From: Pelargonium cotyledonis
Taxonomy: Eukaryota > Streptophyta > Magnoliopsida > Geraniales > Geraniaceae
Reading direction: 5' to 3'
DNA length: 22,497 bases
Assembly (NCBI GenBank): GCA_036897625.1
Contig: JAYMTA010001000.1
Span: 1-22,497 of the forward strand
A program made the position numbers and the translations under genes. The notes below the pieces were generated by a model. It was not told the origin of the DNA and made no database searches. It worked only from the letters and a program-made list of their open reading frames with translations. Within the stretch, counting starts at the first letter, position 1. Every line of letters begins with the position of its first letter. Below are positions 1 through 11,700 of the stretch, one piece after another.

Positions 1-124
1 TCTCTCTCTCTCTCTCGCTCTCTTAAAACACACACACATACAACACAGAATATACACACACACACACACACAAATTAACACAATCAGAACTAGATTCCCT
101 ACATTAAACTTTAAAATCCAATTT

Positions 125-156
<32 letters not shown>

Positions 157-249
157 CACACACATACAACACAGAATATACACACACACACACACAAATT
201 AACACAATCAGAACTAGATTCCCTACATTAAACTTTAAAATCCAATTTT
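1..249. repeat. ~125-bp tandem duplication with CT and CA microsatellites
   Basis: Two head-to-tail copies, 1-125 and 126-249. Each is built as (CT)n, TTAAAACACACACACATACA, a (CA)8-9 run, then CAATCAGAACTAGATTCCC and TTAAACTTTAAAATCCAATT. The offset is 126 before the CA run and 124 after it because the run differs by one unit. The copies are otherwise almost identical, so the duplication is recent. A further copy may lie left of the window. The last ~22 bp of each copy equal the left end of the fold-back element at 228. Confidence 0.93.
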
Positions 250-537
250 GTTCTTAAAAAGACTATTATACCCTTCATCTAATCTTAAATTTTCAAATAA
301 TGGTATCTATTTGATTTTATGAAGAAAAATCAATAGTTTTTCACAAGGTATAATCTTCTTGTTATCTCTTGTGAATCACAAAACATATATATGAATCAAA
401 TGCTAAAGATTATAGCATATGAAAGAATATTGATTGTTCTTTACAAATTCAAATAGATACCATTATTTGAAAATTTGAGATTAAATAAAGGGTATAATAG
501 TCTTTTTAGACAACAAAATTTGAACTTTAACGTTTAA
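228..537. mobile_element. Fold-back (long inverted repeat) MITE-like element
   Basis: The left arm from TTAAACTTTAAAATCCAATT (228) through AAAAAGACTATTATACCC and AATTTTCAAATAATGGTATC to about 370 is complementary to the right arm that ends GGGTATAATAGTCTTTTTAG and GAACTTTAACGTTTAA (537). The outer ~90 bp of each arm match at roughly 90%. The inner part (AAAAATCAATAG, TATAATCTT) matches less well. The loop is short, so the transcript would form a hairpin of more than 120 bp. No coding capacity. Superfamily is uncertain; no clear TSD was seen. Confidence 0.75.
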
Positions 538-741
538 GATTGAGTAGTTATCTGTTTGTGAACAAAACCATGGGAAAGGTTTGTGTAATCACCCAACAAC
601 ATAATATGCACAAATTTTGGAATAATAAGGCCAACACATACAAACACTACAGATAAAGTGAGGTAACTTAAACAATGGCTAGGAGATTAAATAACATTGT
701 GAGTAGCAACTTTGATTAGAGATAGAGTCTATCTAAAAAGG

Positions 742-1235
742 TAAAATCTAGGGGAAATTACAGCCAACTCATATGTACTTGTAACCTTTGACACCCCGCC
801 CTGGTTACTTTCAAGCTTGACACTCAACCCCTCAGTACTTGGCAAAGTATTGTTCCGTCCATAACACTGTTAGTTTTGTTTACAATGACCATTATACCCT
901 TCCAGTTTTGAGTTTTTGAAACCAAACAAGCCCTTAAGTTGAATAAAAAATTAAAAATTAAAACAAAACCAAACAAACCCTAGCTCCCTCCTTCATTTTT
1001 ATCTCTCACTTCTTCAGTGTATAACCCTACCTCCCCATAAAATTGGTATTTAAAAAAATAATTATTCATGTGCCATTCATATGAGGAGAGAGTGTGTATT
1101 TCAGTTAGATTTAACTGACGGAACATTACCTTGCCATGTACTGAGGGGCTGAGTGTCGAGCTTGAAAATTGTAGGGGGATAGATGTCAAAGGTGACAAGT
1201 ACATATTGGCTAGATGTAATTTCCCCTAAAATCTA
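742..1235. mobile_element. Mutator-like (MULE) MITE with 9-bp target-site duplication
   Basis: The element spans 751-1226 (476 bp) and is flanked by the perfect 9-bp direct repeat TAAAATCTA at 742-750 and 1227-1235. Its termini are inverted: GGGGAAATTACA... on the left and ...TGTAATTTCCCC on the right. Complementarity extends about 120 bp inward (TGTACTTGT, CCTTTGACA, AAGCTTGACACTCA, CCCCTCAGTAC, GTTCCGTC). Long TIRs with a 9-bp TSD are the signature of Mutator-like elements. The centre is AT-rich and non-coding, so the element is non-autonomous. Confidence 0.88.
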
Positions 1236-2523
1236 TTATAAACAACTTTAGATACAATACATTGATGGAAGAGAGAAAGTCTTTCATATTCGGAACATGA
1301 TAAAAAAGAAGGATGAAAAAAACATATACTTATGTGCTTTTGTGAACCGAATCACAACATCATGGATCAGCGGCCAATGTGGTCCAACCATATTCATACA
1401 AAATTGGCCAAAAATATCTACCTTATAGATTCAAAACTTACAAACAAGATGAAATATTTATGGATTCATAAATGTAATAAACTTCTAAAAATAATAACCA
1501 ACAAGCTTTAGCACACTGAAGCCAGCTATCTTTAGTTTCATTGCTGTTAAAATCTGAGTCTCGAAGGCCAAATCTTTATGTGATAGTATTATATGACTAG
1601 GAGCCAACTAGTAAACTAAAAATTTGGTTAATGCAAGCATGAGACAAATATAGAAATAAGATTAGAATATGCAGCAATTAAATGACAATGTTAAGCAACC
1701 CTGCAACACATTTCTTGAGAAGATAAAAAAAATTCATCGCTGATAAAAAAAAATAAAAAAATAAAAAACAGGAGAAAACCATTGTATGAAAAAAATATTT
1801 TCTTATCATTATAGTTTGAACATCCCTCACAATGTCTTTATATTTCCAAGGACTAAGATATCTGGAGTGTCTGGATGGGTCATTTCTAAATTAGAATAGT
1901 TGTTGAATTAAGATGCATATTGTGAATCGATAAAGATATCTTTTAAATGTGAACCACATTGAATCATGAACCATATGTTTGTATTTTTTTATAAGAAAAA
2001 AAGTTGGAACAATTAGAAAGATATTTGTAATAATTTTGCATTACACACACTCACACACACTTCTAAAATATAATGTAAATAACTTATGTCTTACTGACAA
2101 ATCTGAAAATAAGCTTAGAAAATAATGGAAGAAGAGAGACTGCAAATGGCTTTGAACAATTGCATTACATGTTAATTTTGATATTCTAAACGAGTTTAAA
2201 CCAAACTATAAAATATGTATCTTATAGTCTAATAGGAAAAGAACTATAAGTTAATTATTATCTTACAAAACATTTTATATGTGCACATAATCAGCCATGC
2301 AGATTAGTATTATTTATAATCTTGGTTTCTTTTCCTTGTTTTCAATTTCTAGACACATTTTTTAGGAGACATTAAAAACACAAAATTAAATAGTGTGTGG
2401 TTTGTCAAAAAATAGTAGAAAATAAACTGTAATAGATCTGCAACCAGCTAGAAATTACACGCATGCACAAATAAAACAAGATAATCAATCAAATAGAAAA
2501 ATAAAGAACATATCCTTTGTTAC

Positions 2524-2669
2524 CTTCTGCTATATATTTGATGAAGGGAAGACATGAACCAGCTGCGATCCTTTTCCTGTTCTCTGAAGTCAGAACCAGA
2601 ATCAATCCCATCCATTACAGTGTTGAACTCAGTATTATTAACTATAAAATTTATTCTCTTAGTCGTCAC
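2524..2669 (-). CDS. BCHC2: Exon 13 of window: PH-BEACH domain segment
   Basis: 146 nt (48 codons plus 2 nt), residues 973-1020. It encodes [20 protein letters not shown] and ends [18 protein letters not shown]. The acceptor is TTTGCAG and the donor is AAG then GTAACA (phase 2). The next part of the domain (typically beginning YLLRRSALELF in homologues) is not found between here and the left edge, so the following intron is at least 2.5 kb. The [12 protein letters not shown] stretch is a variable loop. Confidence 0.93.
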
Positions 2670-5600
2670 CTGCAAAAATGCATAGGGTCCTACATTCAGT
2701 GACAAATACATTACTAATAATACTGAGATGCATCAAATTGTCAAGAGTACTTCCACAAAATATCAGTGTTTTTCTGGAGAGAAAAAAAATACATAAATGA
2801 GCTATGGATGTCCATTTACACATAGAATAAACAGAGTGGTCGTCAATCAAATATTGCTAGGATCTGGTCAAATTGACTGCTACGAAGACAGAAGGTTATG
2901 GACTAAATCTAATCCACACCTGATTTGCCTATTGAGCCAGAGATGAACATTGGAAATCAAAAGATGAGGAATCAGAATTTAGATATAAAATTTATCTCTA
3001 GCATGAAAGATTCTTCAATAATAGTTACCCTACATATGCGTCTCGGGTCATTATGTAGTAAAATGGATAAACCATTCTATAATGAAATTTGAAAATAGAC
3101 TTAAGAAAGAAAAAGAAAAACATGCTACATTATATCACACTGGTTAGATTTGATAGACTCACTTGAAAGGTTCCCCGTATAACCTTCAGAGGTCGGACCA
3201 TTGATGACGGAAGCTCTATAACAATTCTCTCATCAAATTCGCTAGGAACATATCCTGGAGCAACTGCTGCAGAACTCCGGACCAAATCCGGATCAGTAGC
3301 AAGTTGAGTATCACTGGACTCCACTGCTACCTGCAAGTTCTGCTCGGCATTCGAAGACGGCCTGCGATGATTCTCCCTATCCTGTTCTGTATCATCAACC
3401 CTAACCTCTGAATTATCGATTTCGGCATGTTCGTCCTCTTCATGTACTGTTTCCACTGATATTGCTTCTACTGACAAAATAGGAGCATTAGATGGATCTA
3501 TAACATTCTCTACCTGGCGATTTCTTTCAATGTCATCCGCATAATTAGCAGCAGCAGCAAAGTGATCAGATCCTTCATAATTCTTCCTAATGAGTAACCG
3601 CATCCTTGAGGAACTTTCCATAAAATCTAGCTTCCAGAAAACCTAAATGTTGAGTGAACAGAATTACTTCAGGTAATACTATATTAATATATAACTAATG
3701 ACAGAACACAAGGACGTAAGGCTATCAAAAGAGGTAAAATCACTACAAAACCATCAAATCACATGGGATATGCAGAGTTTCACTATTCTAATTGCATACC
3801 CTGTCAGAGTTGCACAAGTCTTCCCCAAATGGGCCATATAAACATTTTAAATCCATCAAGCAATGGATGAGTTTACGCCAAGCACGAACTCCTGTGGATA
3901 GACGGTGCCGAGCTATAACATCAACTTGTACACGCCTGTCAATCTGCAGGCAAAAAACTAATAACACTTTAGTAGCCAGGTCAAATAGAAAGAACATTGA
4001 TGCAGGCATAATTACCTCCAAACGTTGCATGTTTCTTGCTAAAGCAAAGCTTGCAACAAGGACTCCAATAAATTTATACGATAATGCATTGAAATCTTTT
4101 CCATAGACTGATTTTGTATCAACAGATTGCAAACATTCCATCCAAGCAACTGCCATGGCTTCAGAAGAATTCCATCTTCTCACGCGCTCCATATCACTAG
4201 CACTTCTTCGCTGAGCAGATGTGGCCATTGCTATAGCACTCAGACCCCTTCCAGAACCAATCTTTGAATTACGTTCAAGATCGCGCGCAGCTGCCAAGGC
4301 AGCAGCTTTTGCGGCGGCCTTATCCTTAGGTGCGGCGGCCTTATCCTTAGGTGCAGCTGGGGATTTGTTAACCGCCAAAGGTTTATGAAAGCTTGAAAAT
4401 GTTTGAAGCTTAGTGGCTTTTCGATCCAACATTGAGGTATCACGTGTAAGCTGCATCAATGATCTAGATGCAGAGGCTTCCCCACCAGAAGCACCAGCAG
4501 CAATCATGGCTAATGCCATTGCAGCAGGTGGTGACGCAAACGCAGCAGCCCAATTCGGAGATATCATGGCAAGAGCTGCCTGAAAGACATCAAATCGTAA
4601 GTTACTGTCAGTGTAGCAACATCAAGAATAAAATGACATTGTTAAAATCAAAATAAACGAAATGCCAAAATATTAACCTGGTGGAAAGTCAACAACTGCA
4701 ATAAAGAGCAACAAACGAACTCGATTGAATTGATTTAATTAACAAATAAGACAGATAACCAACAATAGAAAAAAGATAGAAAAATTAGACAACTACATAA
4801 ATCCTTTAGCAAAACTATTTGAGATCCTCAACATGTATTATACTTATCCACTCTACTTAAATACCACTCTGTCAAATCTTGCAGCACCAGGTCGTTAAAT
4901 TATTCCTATTTCCATTTGATGTTAAGTCCTAATCTTTTATCAGTTTCATCTATATGATTTCCTTAGACTCATAAATGTAACTAGTGAAACCTGATTAAAA
5001 TTAATGGTGGTTGAAATTTGCTTATGTTGTTTGAATGCAGAGTTGTATAATTCCAAAAAAGTCTGAATGCAGCAAGATGTTACCAATGCATATCGCCTTT
5101 GACATGGCTTGGGAAAAGAATTTATCAGCTAGAATGAGAAAGCCATAGTTGACTACTTGTTATAACCCACTTGCCAACAGTTAGGCATAAACATTTCCCT
5201 ATTATTCATGGAAACAAACATAAGTGTCATGCTTTCACATGGACACAAGTTGCACAACTCCATTGAGTCTAGATATGAAGACACGAGGACATACCTATAC
5301 ATGTTTTTTTACTTATAGTATGAATCGTATACATTCAAATTTACCATATTGTTTGTGTGCATGCAAATAAGCCATAAACAGTGACACAATTAGGAAGAAA
5401 AAAAAATCTCGACAAAAATGCATGACATTTTCATGCTGCTGTACTGCTCTCAGTTATACAAGAGTACTCAAGTCTAACCCATAATTTCCATATAACTTTC
5501 TTAGAGAAATAGCCATTCGCATAAGCTATGCAAATATGTATAAATATAGTGGGACATTTCAATGGTCCTTGCCTGCAGATTAAGGGTCCACAAAACATAT

Positions 5601-5692
5601 TTCACATTTGGAAAAGATTTTATGCCAAAACTATGCATGTTAATTGAAAGTTAGACTACAGAACTATATCAAAACCAAAAAATTTAGAGCCC

Positions 5693-5731
<39 letters not shown>

Positions 5732-8700
5732 GATGTTTAATAACCTCTATGGGCAGTGAATCCGCAGCCAATGCACGATCATCAACAACTAAAGGATTCA
5801 AACCATCAGCTGTGGCAAGCTCATGAACTCCAGCTAGAAGTGGTCGCCACCTCCTCAACACAGAGATAAATGGTGGTATAATAGCCTCAACGTATTGTTT
5901 ACGAATTGGAACTCTATCCCTGCCAACAGCATGCCATACCTGCATTGTACATGTAATGCTAGGGTAACTAAAATGAACACATATTAATTCATCTGAAGAA
6001 AGAAAATACACCAACTTCAAATGAAGTAGGTGTACAGGTAGAAAGATTAAATATACTCATCAGGATATACATAAGAGCTATGCAAATGTGTAAATGATTG
6101 ATCAACATAAGAAGAAAAATCAATTCAAAAGCAACCTCTGAATAAAGAACGCAAGAAGCAACCAACACTCTTTGTCTCTTGGACTCGGCAACTGGCATAT
6201 TTAGAACAGGTGAAAGCACGCTGTACATCAATGATATGAATCAGTATAGCTGCTCCATATTATGAAAATCATGGACTTTAGGAAAGCCAAAGTAATGATG
6301 CTACATACACCAGCAAACAAAACCCACAACGTCCTGCAGAAGAATTTATTGCATCTTTATATGCATAATCAAACTGAAACAGTAGTAAGAAGACGTGAAA
6401 TTGACGGTGAACAATTGTGAGAGCATAAAATTACCAAGGGGTGCGGAGAAGTAGAGATTGCACACAAGAAAAGAACCAAAAAGAAAGTTAAGGAAAAGGC
6501 ACCAGCATTACAAGGCATGGCTAAAAAACACAAGATTTATAAACTTGTGTTCATAAACACCTGTTGGAGGGGCATGTCATTAAAGACCACTCTTTTTCTT
6601 CAATGAAGTTGAGTCTCTTCGATAGAAAGCAATAATAGCCAGTTGAGTGGTAATAACCATGTACTAGGAAGTGGAAAGATGACATTATTGTAGACAGAGT
6701 TATCTATAACATGCAGTGAAAGAAAGTATTAACCATACCTTAGTTGAAGTAGGATAGAAGCTTGTATTAATGAAATGGCAGCATGTTATAGGATCATGGG
6801 GAAAACGAAAAGAGAAACGGAAATGGCTAATACCAGTTGGAGTAATTTTTGGATATTTATTGTGATGATTGCCATACGATCACGTTTATTAACATTGAAT
6901 ATAAATGGAAGGTATTATTTAGCAAGCTAATACATAACCATCAACCAATTGTTTGTCACCAAACATAGTCCCTTACTCCTTAATATATTTGAGAGACTAG
7001 TCAAGATAACATTTAGAAGTGAAGCTAATCATGCCTAAAATATGAATGCTCTAAGTAATCATCATGTCATCCCCTTCCTTTTCCTGTTATTCAGTTTCAG
7101 CAGTATTGCAGAAATACTTTTGTTTCTTAAGCATTCAAATGAAGACAATATTTTTTTTTCTACTCTTACTGGAATCAACCTAATTGAAGTCAATACATCT
7201 CAAAAGCCTAATTGAAGTCTACCTAAGGAAGCCATCTGCCCAATATATGTTGATCAAGAAGGCATTTGAAAAATCAAGATACACAACAGTATGCACAAAC
7301 ATCGACATTAGGAAAAATATAATATGTTGATTTACCTCCACAACAATGCGGTGCGTGGTTTCCTTGTTGACACTCGAGCACTATTATCAAATGACATTAT
7401 ACTTCCTCCTTTTCGAGGGGATAATTCTGGAAACCCATCCTCAAAGCTCACACTTTTCATCAGCATACTACCTTCACCATTGTCATCTTCCCTCATTGAC
7501 AGCAGAACCATTCGAAGCATGCACAAAAATGGTTGGTCACTGTCCAATAACTGGTAAAGTGCAGACATCCCTCCCATTCCCGTACCCGATCCCCCACCAA
7601 TGCCCAAACCACCACCAAGTCCAGACTCATCCAACAATAAAGCTTGAAGCATTGCAACTGACTTCTTCACCAGAGGTAATTCAATCCAGTTTCCATTCTC
7701 ATCTTTTTCTAACGTAGACCTCCAATGTTCCAAGCCACTTCCACCTCCACCAAAGCTGTCCATCTTTGAAGGAAGGCCAACACCATACCACAATCGGCTC
7801 CTATACTTCCAACCCTCTGCTAAATCCTTTGCACAGCTTCCATAGGACACAAAAGCGCAGGAAACAGATTCGTAAGGCTCAGCTGCTACTGCTGCACTGA
7901 ATCGCTCCATCACCGTAGCAGAAATTCGCCCATTAGCATCAGCCATTGCAGCAAGGACCTGCTTCAAAACTTAAGCATAAATTCCACAGGACAATGAATA
8001 AGGAAATTTGTATCAAAGCATCATAAGAAGATACTACTCATACTAGACTCAGATTGAATGGCAATATGCTCGAGTCAATAAAAAAAATATTACAAGCACA
8101 ATTAAGTAATGCTACAACCTACCACGAATATGAAAACAATTATCACAAAGTTTGAGTATGCCATTAATCTCAAATCATAAGACAGTAATTCAAGATGCAG
8201 TTTATTAAAGAAGCAGAGAGCTCCATTACTCTAGGATAGGAAAATCCTTTACGGATTCAACATCTTTGATTGAAGGAATAAGAGATATCAATGTATTGTT
8301 AAGATCCTTATCAAACATACTTTCTGTCAATAGCCCTGAATTTTTTTTACAGCAATTGTAAACTCAAATAAAAATGGCATGGATTATAAAATAATTTGCA
8401 TGATAATTTATTAGATCAAGTAAATCCAAGATTCATAATTACGTAAACACAGAGGGATAAGACAATGCATGGGCAGAGGATAATTGGTGGACACTTGTAA
8501 AGTACCCATAGAAATCTGAAAACATGTTATTATGATATGTTTCGAACGTAGTAACAAAAGCTCTTTGCATAAGTATTACACGAGTTGACTAATGATCAAA
8601 TACTACACAATCAAATAAACACAATCTAAGACTTAGTTCCTGAGAACGATTAAGCTATTCTAAACATGACAATCAAGAACTCCCATAAATGATTGGACTC

Positions 8701-11700
8701 TACATATCTTAGCATCCCCTCTCAATTCAAGGTCTCACCAAACAAAAACTTGAATTTCTGAAATACCACTAAAGAGAGATCAGAATTGTTCAGAAGACAC
8801 AATCGGAGAAGGCAATGACTTATGTCTAATCCGATGAGAAGCACATTAAGGAGTGTTTGTTGAACTTTGTCGGCACTGTCGCAAGGGATGGCCAAATGAA
8901 GTACCCTCTAACCACAAAAGCATTCTTGATTGAACAAACTTCAAACTAAATGATAACAGCTTTGAACACGAAGAAGACTAGACAGGTTAAGAGTTTCTCT
9001 CAATATGATGGGATACCACCATGTTTTTGCCTTGCATAAAAAACAATAATAAAGGTCCAAACATCATTGCCCTGGCAGTGGACGACTGTGAGACCTTCAA
9101 GAGCAATAAGGCTCTGATTCCATGTAGAAATTTGAAAATATGTTTTACATTGATATGTTGTTATGGTATAAAAGAAGCCTTTTATATAGGCATTATAAAA
9201 GTTGATTGACATTCAAATAGGAAATAAACATAGTCTAAGGCTTAATATATTAGAAAATTAGTTATTGTAAATAAGTCTTAAGGAATAAATCTTATAAATC
9301 ATGGGATTCTACATATCTCAATAGTACCAAACTTAATTTTTGGCACTAATGCTACAATTAAAAACATAGCATATCTAGAAAAAGGATGACAAGTTGAGCT
9401 GACTACCTACCAAAAAAATAATGTTTTTTTTTTTTTACGGTGAAGAACTAAAAATTTATGTCCTGGCGTATTTAAAGTCTATTACTTTATAAACCTATAG
9501 TAAGTAATGGCATAAAGGCTGAAAAATCAATAAGATGGATTTCCAAGAATATCAATAAAAATGGTAATGTTGACACACCATCAATTGAATCATGGTCCAC
9601 CAATAAAAAAAAAAAAAAAAAACAGCAAACATGTATAAGGAATTTAGAAAATATATGCTGCACACATACGTCAAGAGGGACTCCGCCGGTATCACTAGAT
9701 CTGCGATCACCAACAGCTTCCATGGATTCTCCAACTGCTAGTGAATCTGGGCGGCTACCCAATGGTGCTCCAAAAGAAAGCTGAGACAATGAATCTTCCA
9801 GATTCGCACAAACTAACTTGCTTTGTAGCCGCAGATGATCTTCAACAAGCATCAATATAACAATTGCATTCTCAACAAGAAAGACAGAAACTTGAGCAAC
9901 ATTCTCTGCTTCTGCCTTGGCATCTTTTGGCGACAAACCCTCGGCGGCAACACCAGCAGCAGCAGCAGCAATAACTTGGGTCTGCAACAAAAGAAAGCTA
10001 AATGTACGCATTAATACAAATTATCACATTGTAATCACACAAAAGAAAGCAAAATAAGAGTGGAAGATATCATGCTTTATTTGAAAGAATGTTATGATAG
10101 ATAATTGGCTACTGGAGATGAGAAATCCCCCACCATCACAACTGGGTTCCATTTAAAAATAAAAAAATGAAAAAAAAAACTGATAAGATGAGGTGTAGGT
10201 GTGTGTGTGTGTGTGTAAACAAATCACTGAAACAATCAATTAACCACAATATGGTATGTACAAACTGACGATCAAAGGACAAAAAAAATATACCAACAAA
10301 AATATATGAGATAAATTTATAATAGATAAACAATGTTATTGTCAAAACAAACAAATGCTATAAAGTTTCGTGCATATGAATAAATTTTAGTATCATGAAG
10401 CATCACCTGAGCCTGAAGTTCTCTGGCTGCAAAGTCAAGCAAGCCACCCAAGAGCCTTCTTTTAAAAATAGGCAATGACTCCTCACGTCTTCATAACACA
10501 AAAGCAATTAAAAGACAAGAAAAGCCATGGTCAAGTAATGCACATGATCTTCCAACAAAAAGAGGAAAGACTCTTAATTTGTACTTAATTGTTAAATTAA
10601 AAAAAGAGTAAGATAAAAATATATCATGGCAAGTTATTGCAGCATTATTTATTGATCAATTAAGACTAACTGCATAACCATTTTAGTATCAAACATCACC
10701 CAATTCAATTCAGATTATTTTAAGTCAAACAAGGTTCTTCCTGAAGGCCCACTTTGGTATTAATATAGAGAATTATCAACTCCGCTAATCATCGTCATTA
10801 ACAAGTAACAACCAGATGACGAAAAAAAATAATTACTTTTTGTTAAACTTTTAACCTTTAAAATTTCTGGTCTTCATGTTGTGAAGTAATGGAAGAAATG
10901 TAGGAAAGAAACTAAAACTGCAAGTATTAGATCCTCGCATAAAACTTAATAAAAATTGCAATTGAATCGGTATTTTTTTTACTTATGTTGATTAGTACTA
11001 CCTCTGTTTCAAATTAAATGTCTTTCTAAAGTCCATTTTTTGTTTCAAATTAAATGTCACTTTCTACTTTTAACAAACATATACATATGACTTTCTCATA
11101 ATACCATTTATCATCTGTAAATAGGAGTACTAGTAATAATAACTTTCATATAGAAGATGAAAGTTTTTAGCATAGAAATTATTTAAATATACTATAGTGG
11201 ACTAACAATGATGAGTTTTGTGCCTTTTAGTTAAGGGTAAAAAGGTCATTTAACAACTTTTCTTAATATGTGTGAAAAACTCTAAAACGACATTTAATTT
11301 GAAACTGAGGTAGTATAACATAAACTTTCTCATCACATTGTGATTTAGTTATATGCTATGTAAATATGCATTTTTTTAAACTACTTGATGTTATATTTTT
11401 ATTAGTATAAAAGTAAACAACTTGATAAAATTGGTTAAAATACAATAAAATTTGAACAAGAGATTGAAATATACAGGTGATATAGTTCTGAACTTCTGAC
11501 TCATAAACTTTTTTTGGTTATGAAGTTTGTTTATGAATATTTTTGGTTGTAAATTTTGAATTTGTTTGAAGTTGATTTAAGTGTTAGGAATTATGAGATT
11601 CGTGTACAAAACTATTTCCTTTGTGAAAGTTGTAAGCGAGATTATACTGTTTTTCTAGAAATTCCATAATTCTGGAAATCAAGATGAATGTTCATCTTCT

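Larger units (their letters stand above)
1..2523 (-). other. Partial intron downstream of exon 13 (at least 2.5 kb)
   Basis: No further exon of the gene was found on the minus strand here. The stretch holds, left to right, a ~125-bp tandem duplication, a fold-back MITE and a MULE-type MITE (separate entries). About 1240-2500 is AT-rich unique-looking sequence in which I see nothing, apart from short A-rich and CA-rich tracts near 1740-1770 and 2043-2060. Confidence 0.8.
7959..9669 (-). other. Intron between exons 6 and 7 (1711 nt), hosting a TRIM
   Basis: Begins GTATGT and ends GAAGCAG in the transcript sense. It contains the complete miniature LTR retrotransposon at 8502-9328, in the same orientation as the gene, and an 18-nt A run at 9605-9622. 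The remaining ~880 nt show nothing recognisable. Confidence 0.85.

Noticed and set aside
1..249. CRISPR-like or satellite array
   Set aside because: Only two copies, containing microsatellites, in a plant intron; a simple tandem duplication explains it.
980..1204. 74-codon minus-strand reading frame
   Set aside because: Lies within the MULE-type MITE; its C-terminal part is simply translated TIR sequence.
1240..2523. A further exon continuing the PH-BEACH domain
   Set aside because: No minus-strand translation resembling the expected YLLRRSALELF/DRSNFFF block was seen between 1 and 2523.
3130..3621. Met at 3621 as a protein start
   Set aside because: The conserved VFWKLDF sequence lies upstream of this Met in the same exon, with a proper acceptor at 3643-3644, so it is internal.
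3792..4656. Plus-strand reading frames of 104 and 62 codons, and a minus-strand frame of 67 codons at 4240-4443
   Set aside because: They overlap exons 10 and 11 out of frame and have no recognisable domain; the BEACH-protein frame explains the sequence.
7324..7717. Plus-strand reading frames of 77 and 123 codons
   Set aside because: They are antisense shadows of exon 7, whose minus-strand frame is strongly conserved and bounded by correct splice sites.
9000..9212. Opposed 70- and 62-codon reading frames
   Set aside because: Both fall across the LTR and internal region of the TRIM; no gag-like motif seen.
9605..9622. Poly(A) tail of a SINE or processed pseudogene
   Set aside because: No retroposed body, TSD or pol III box could be recognised on either side.
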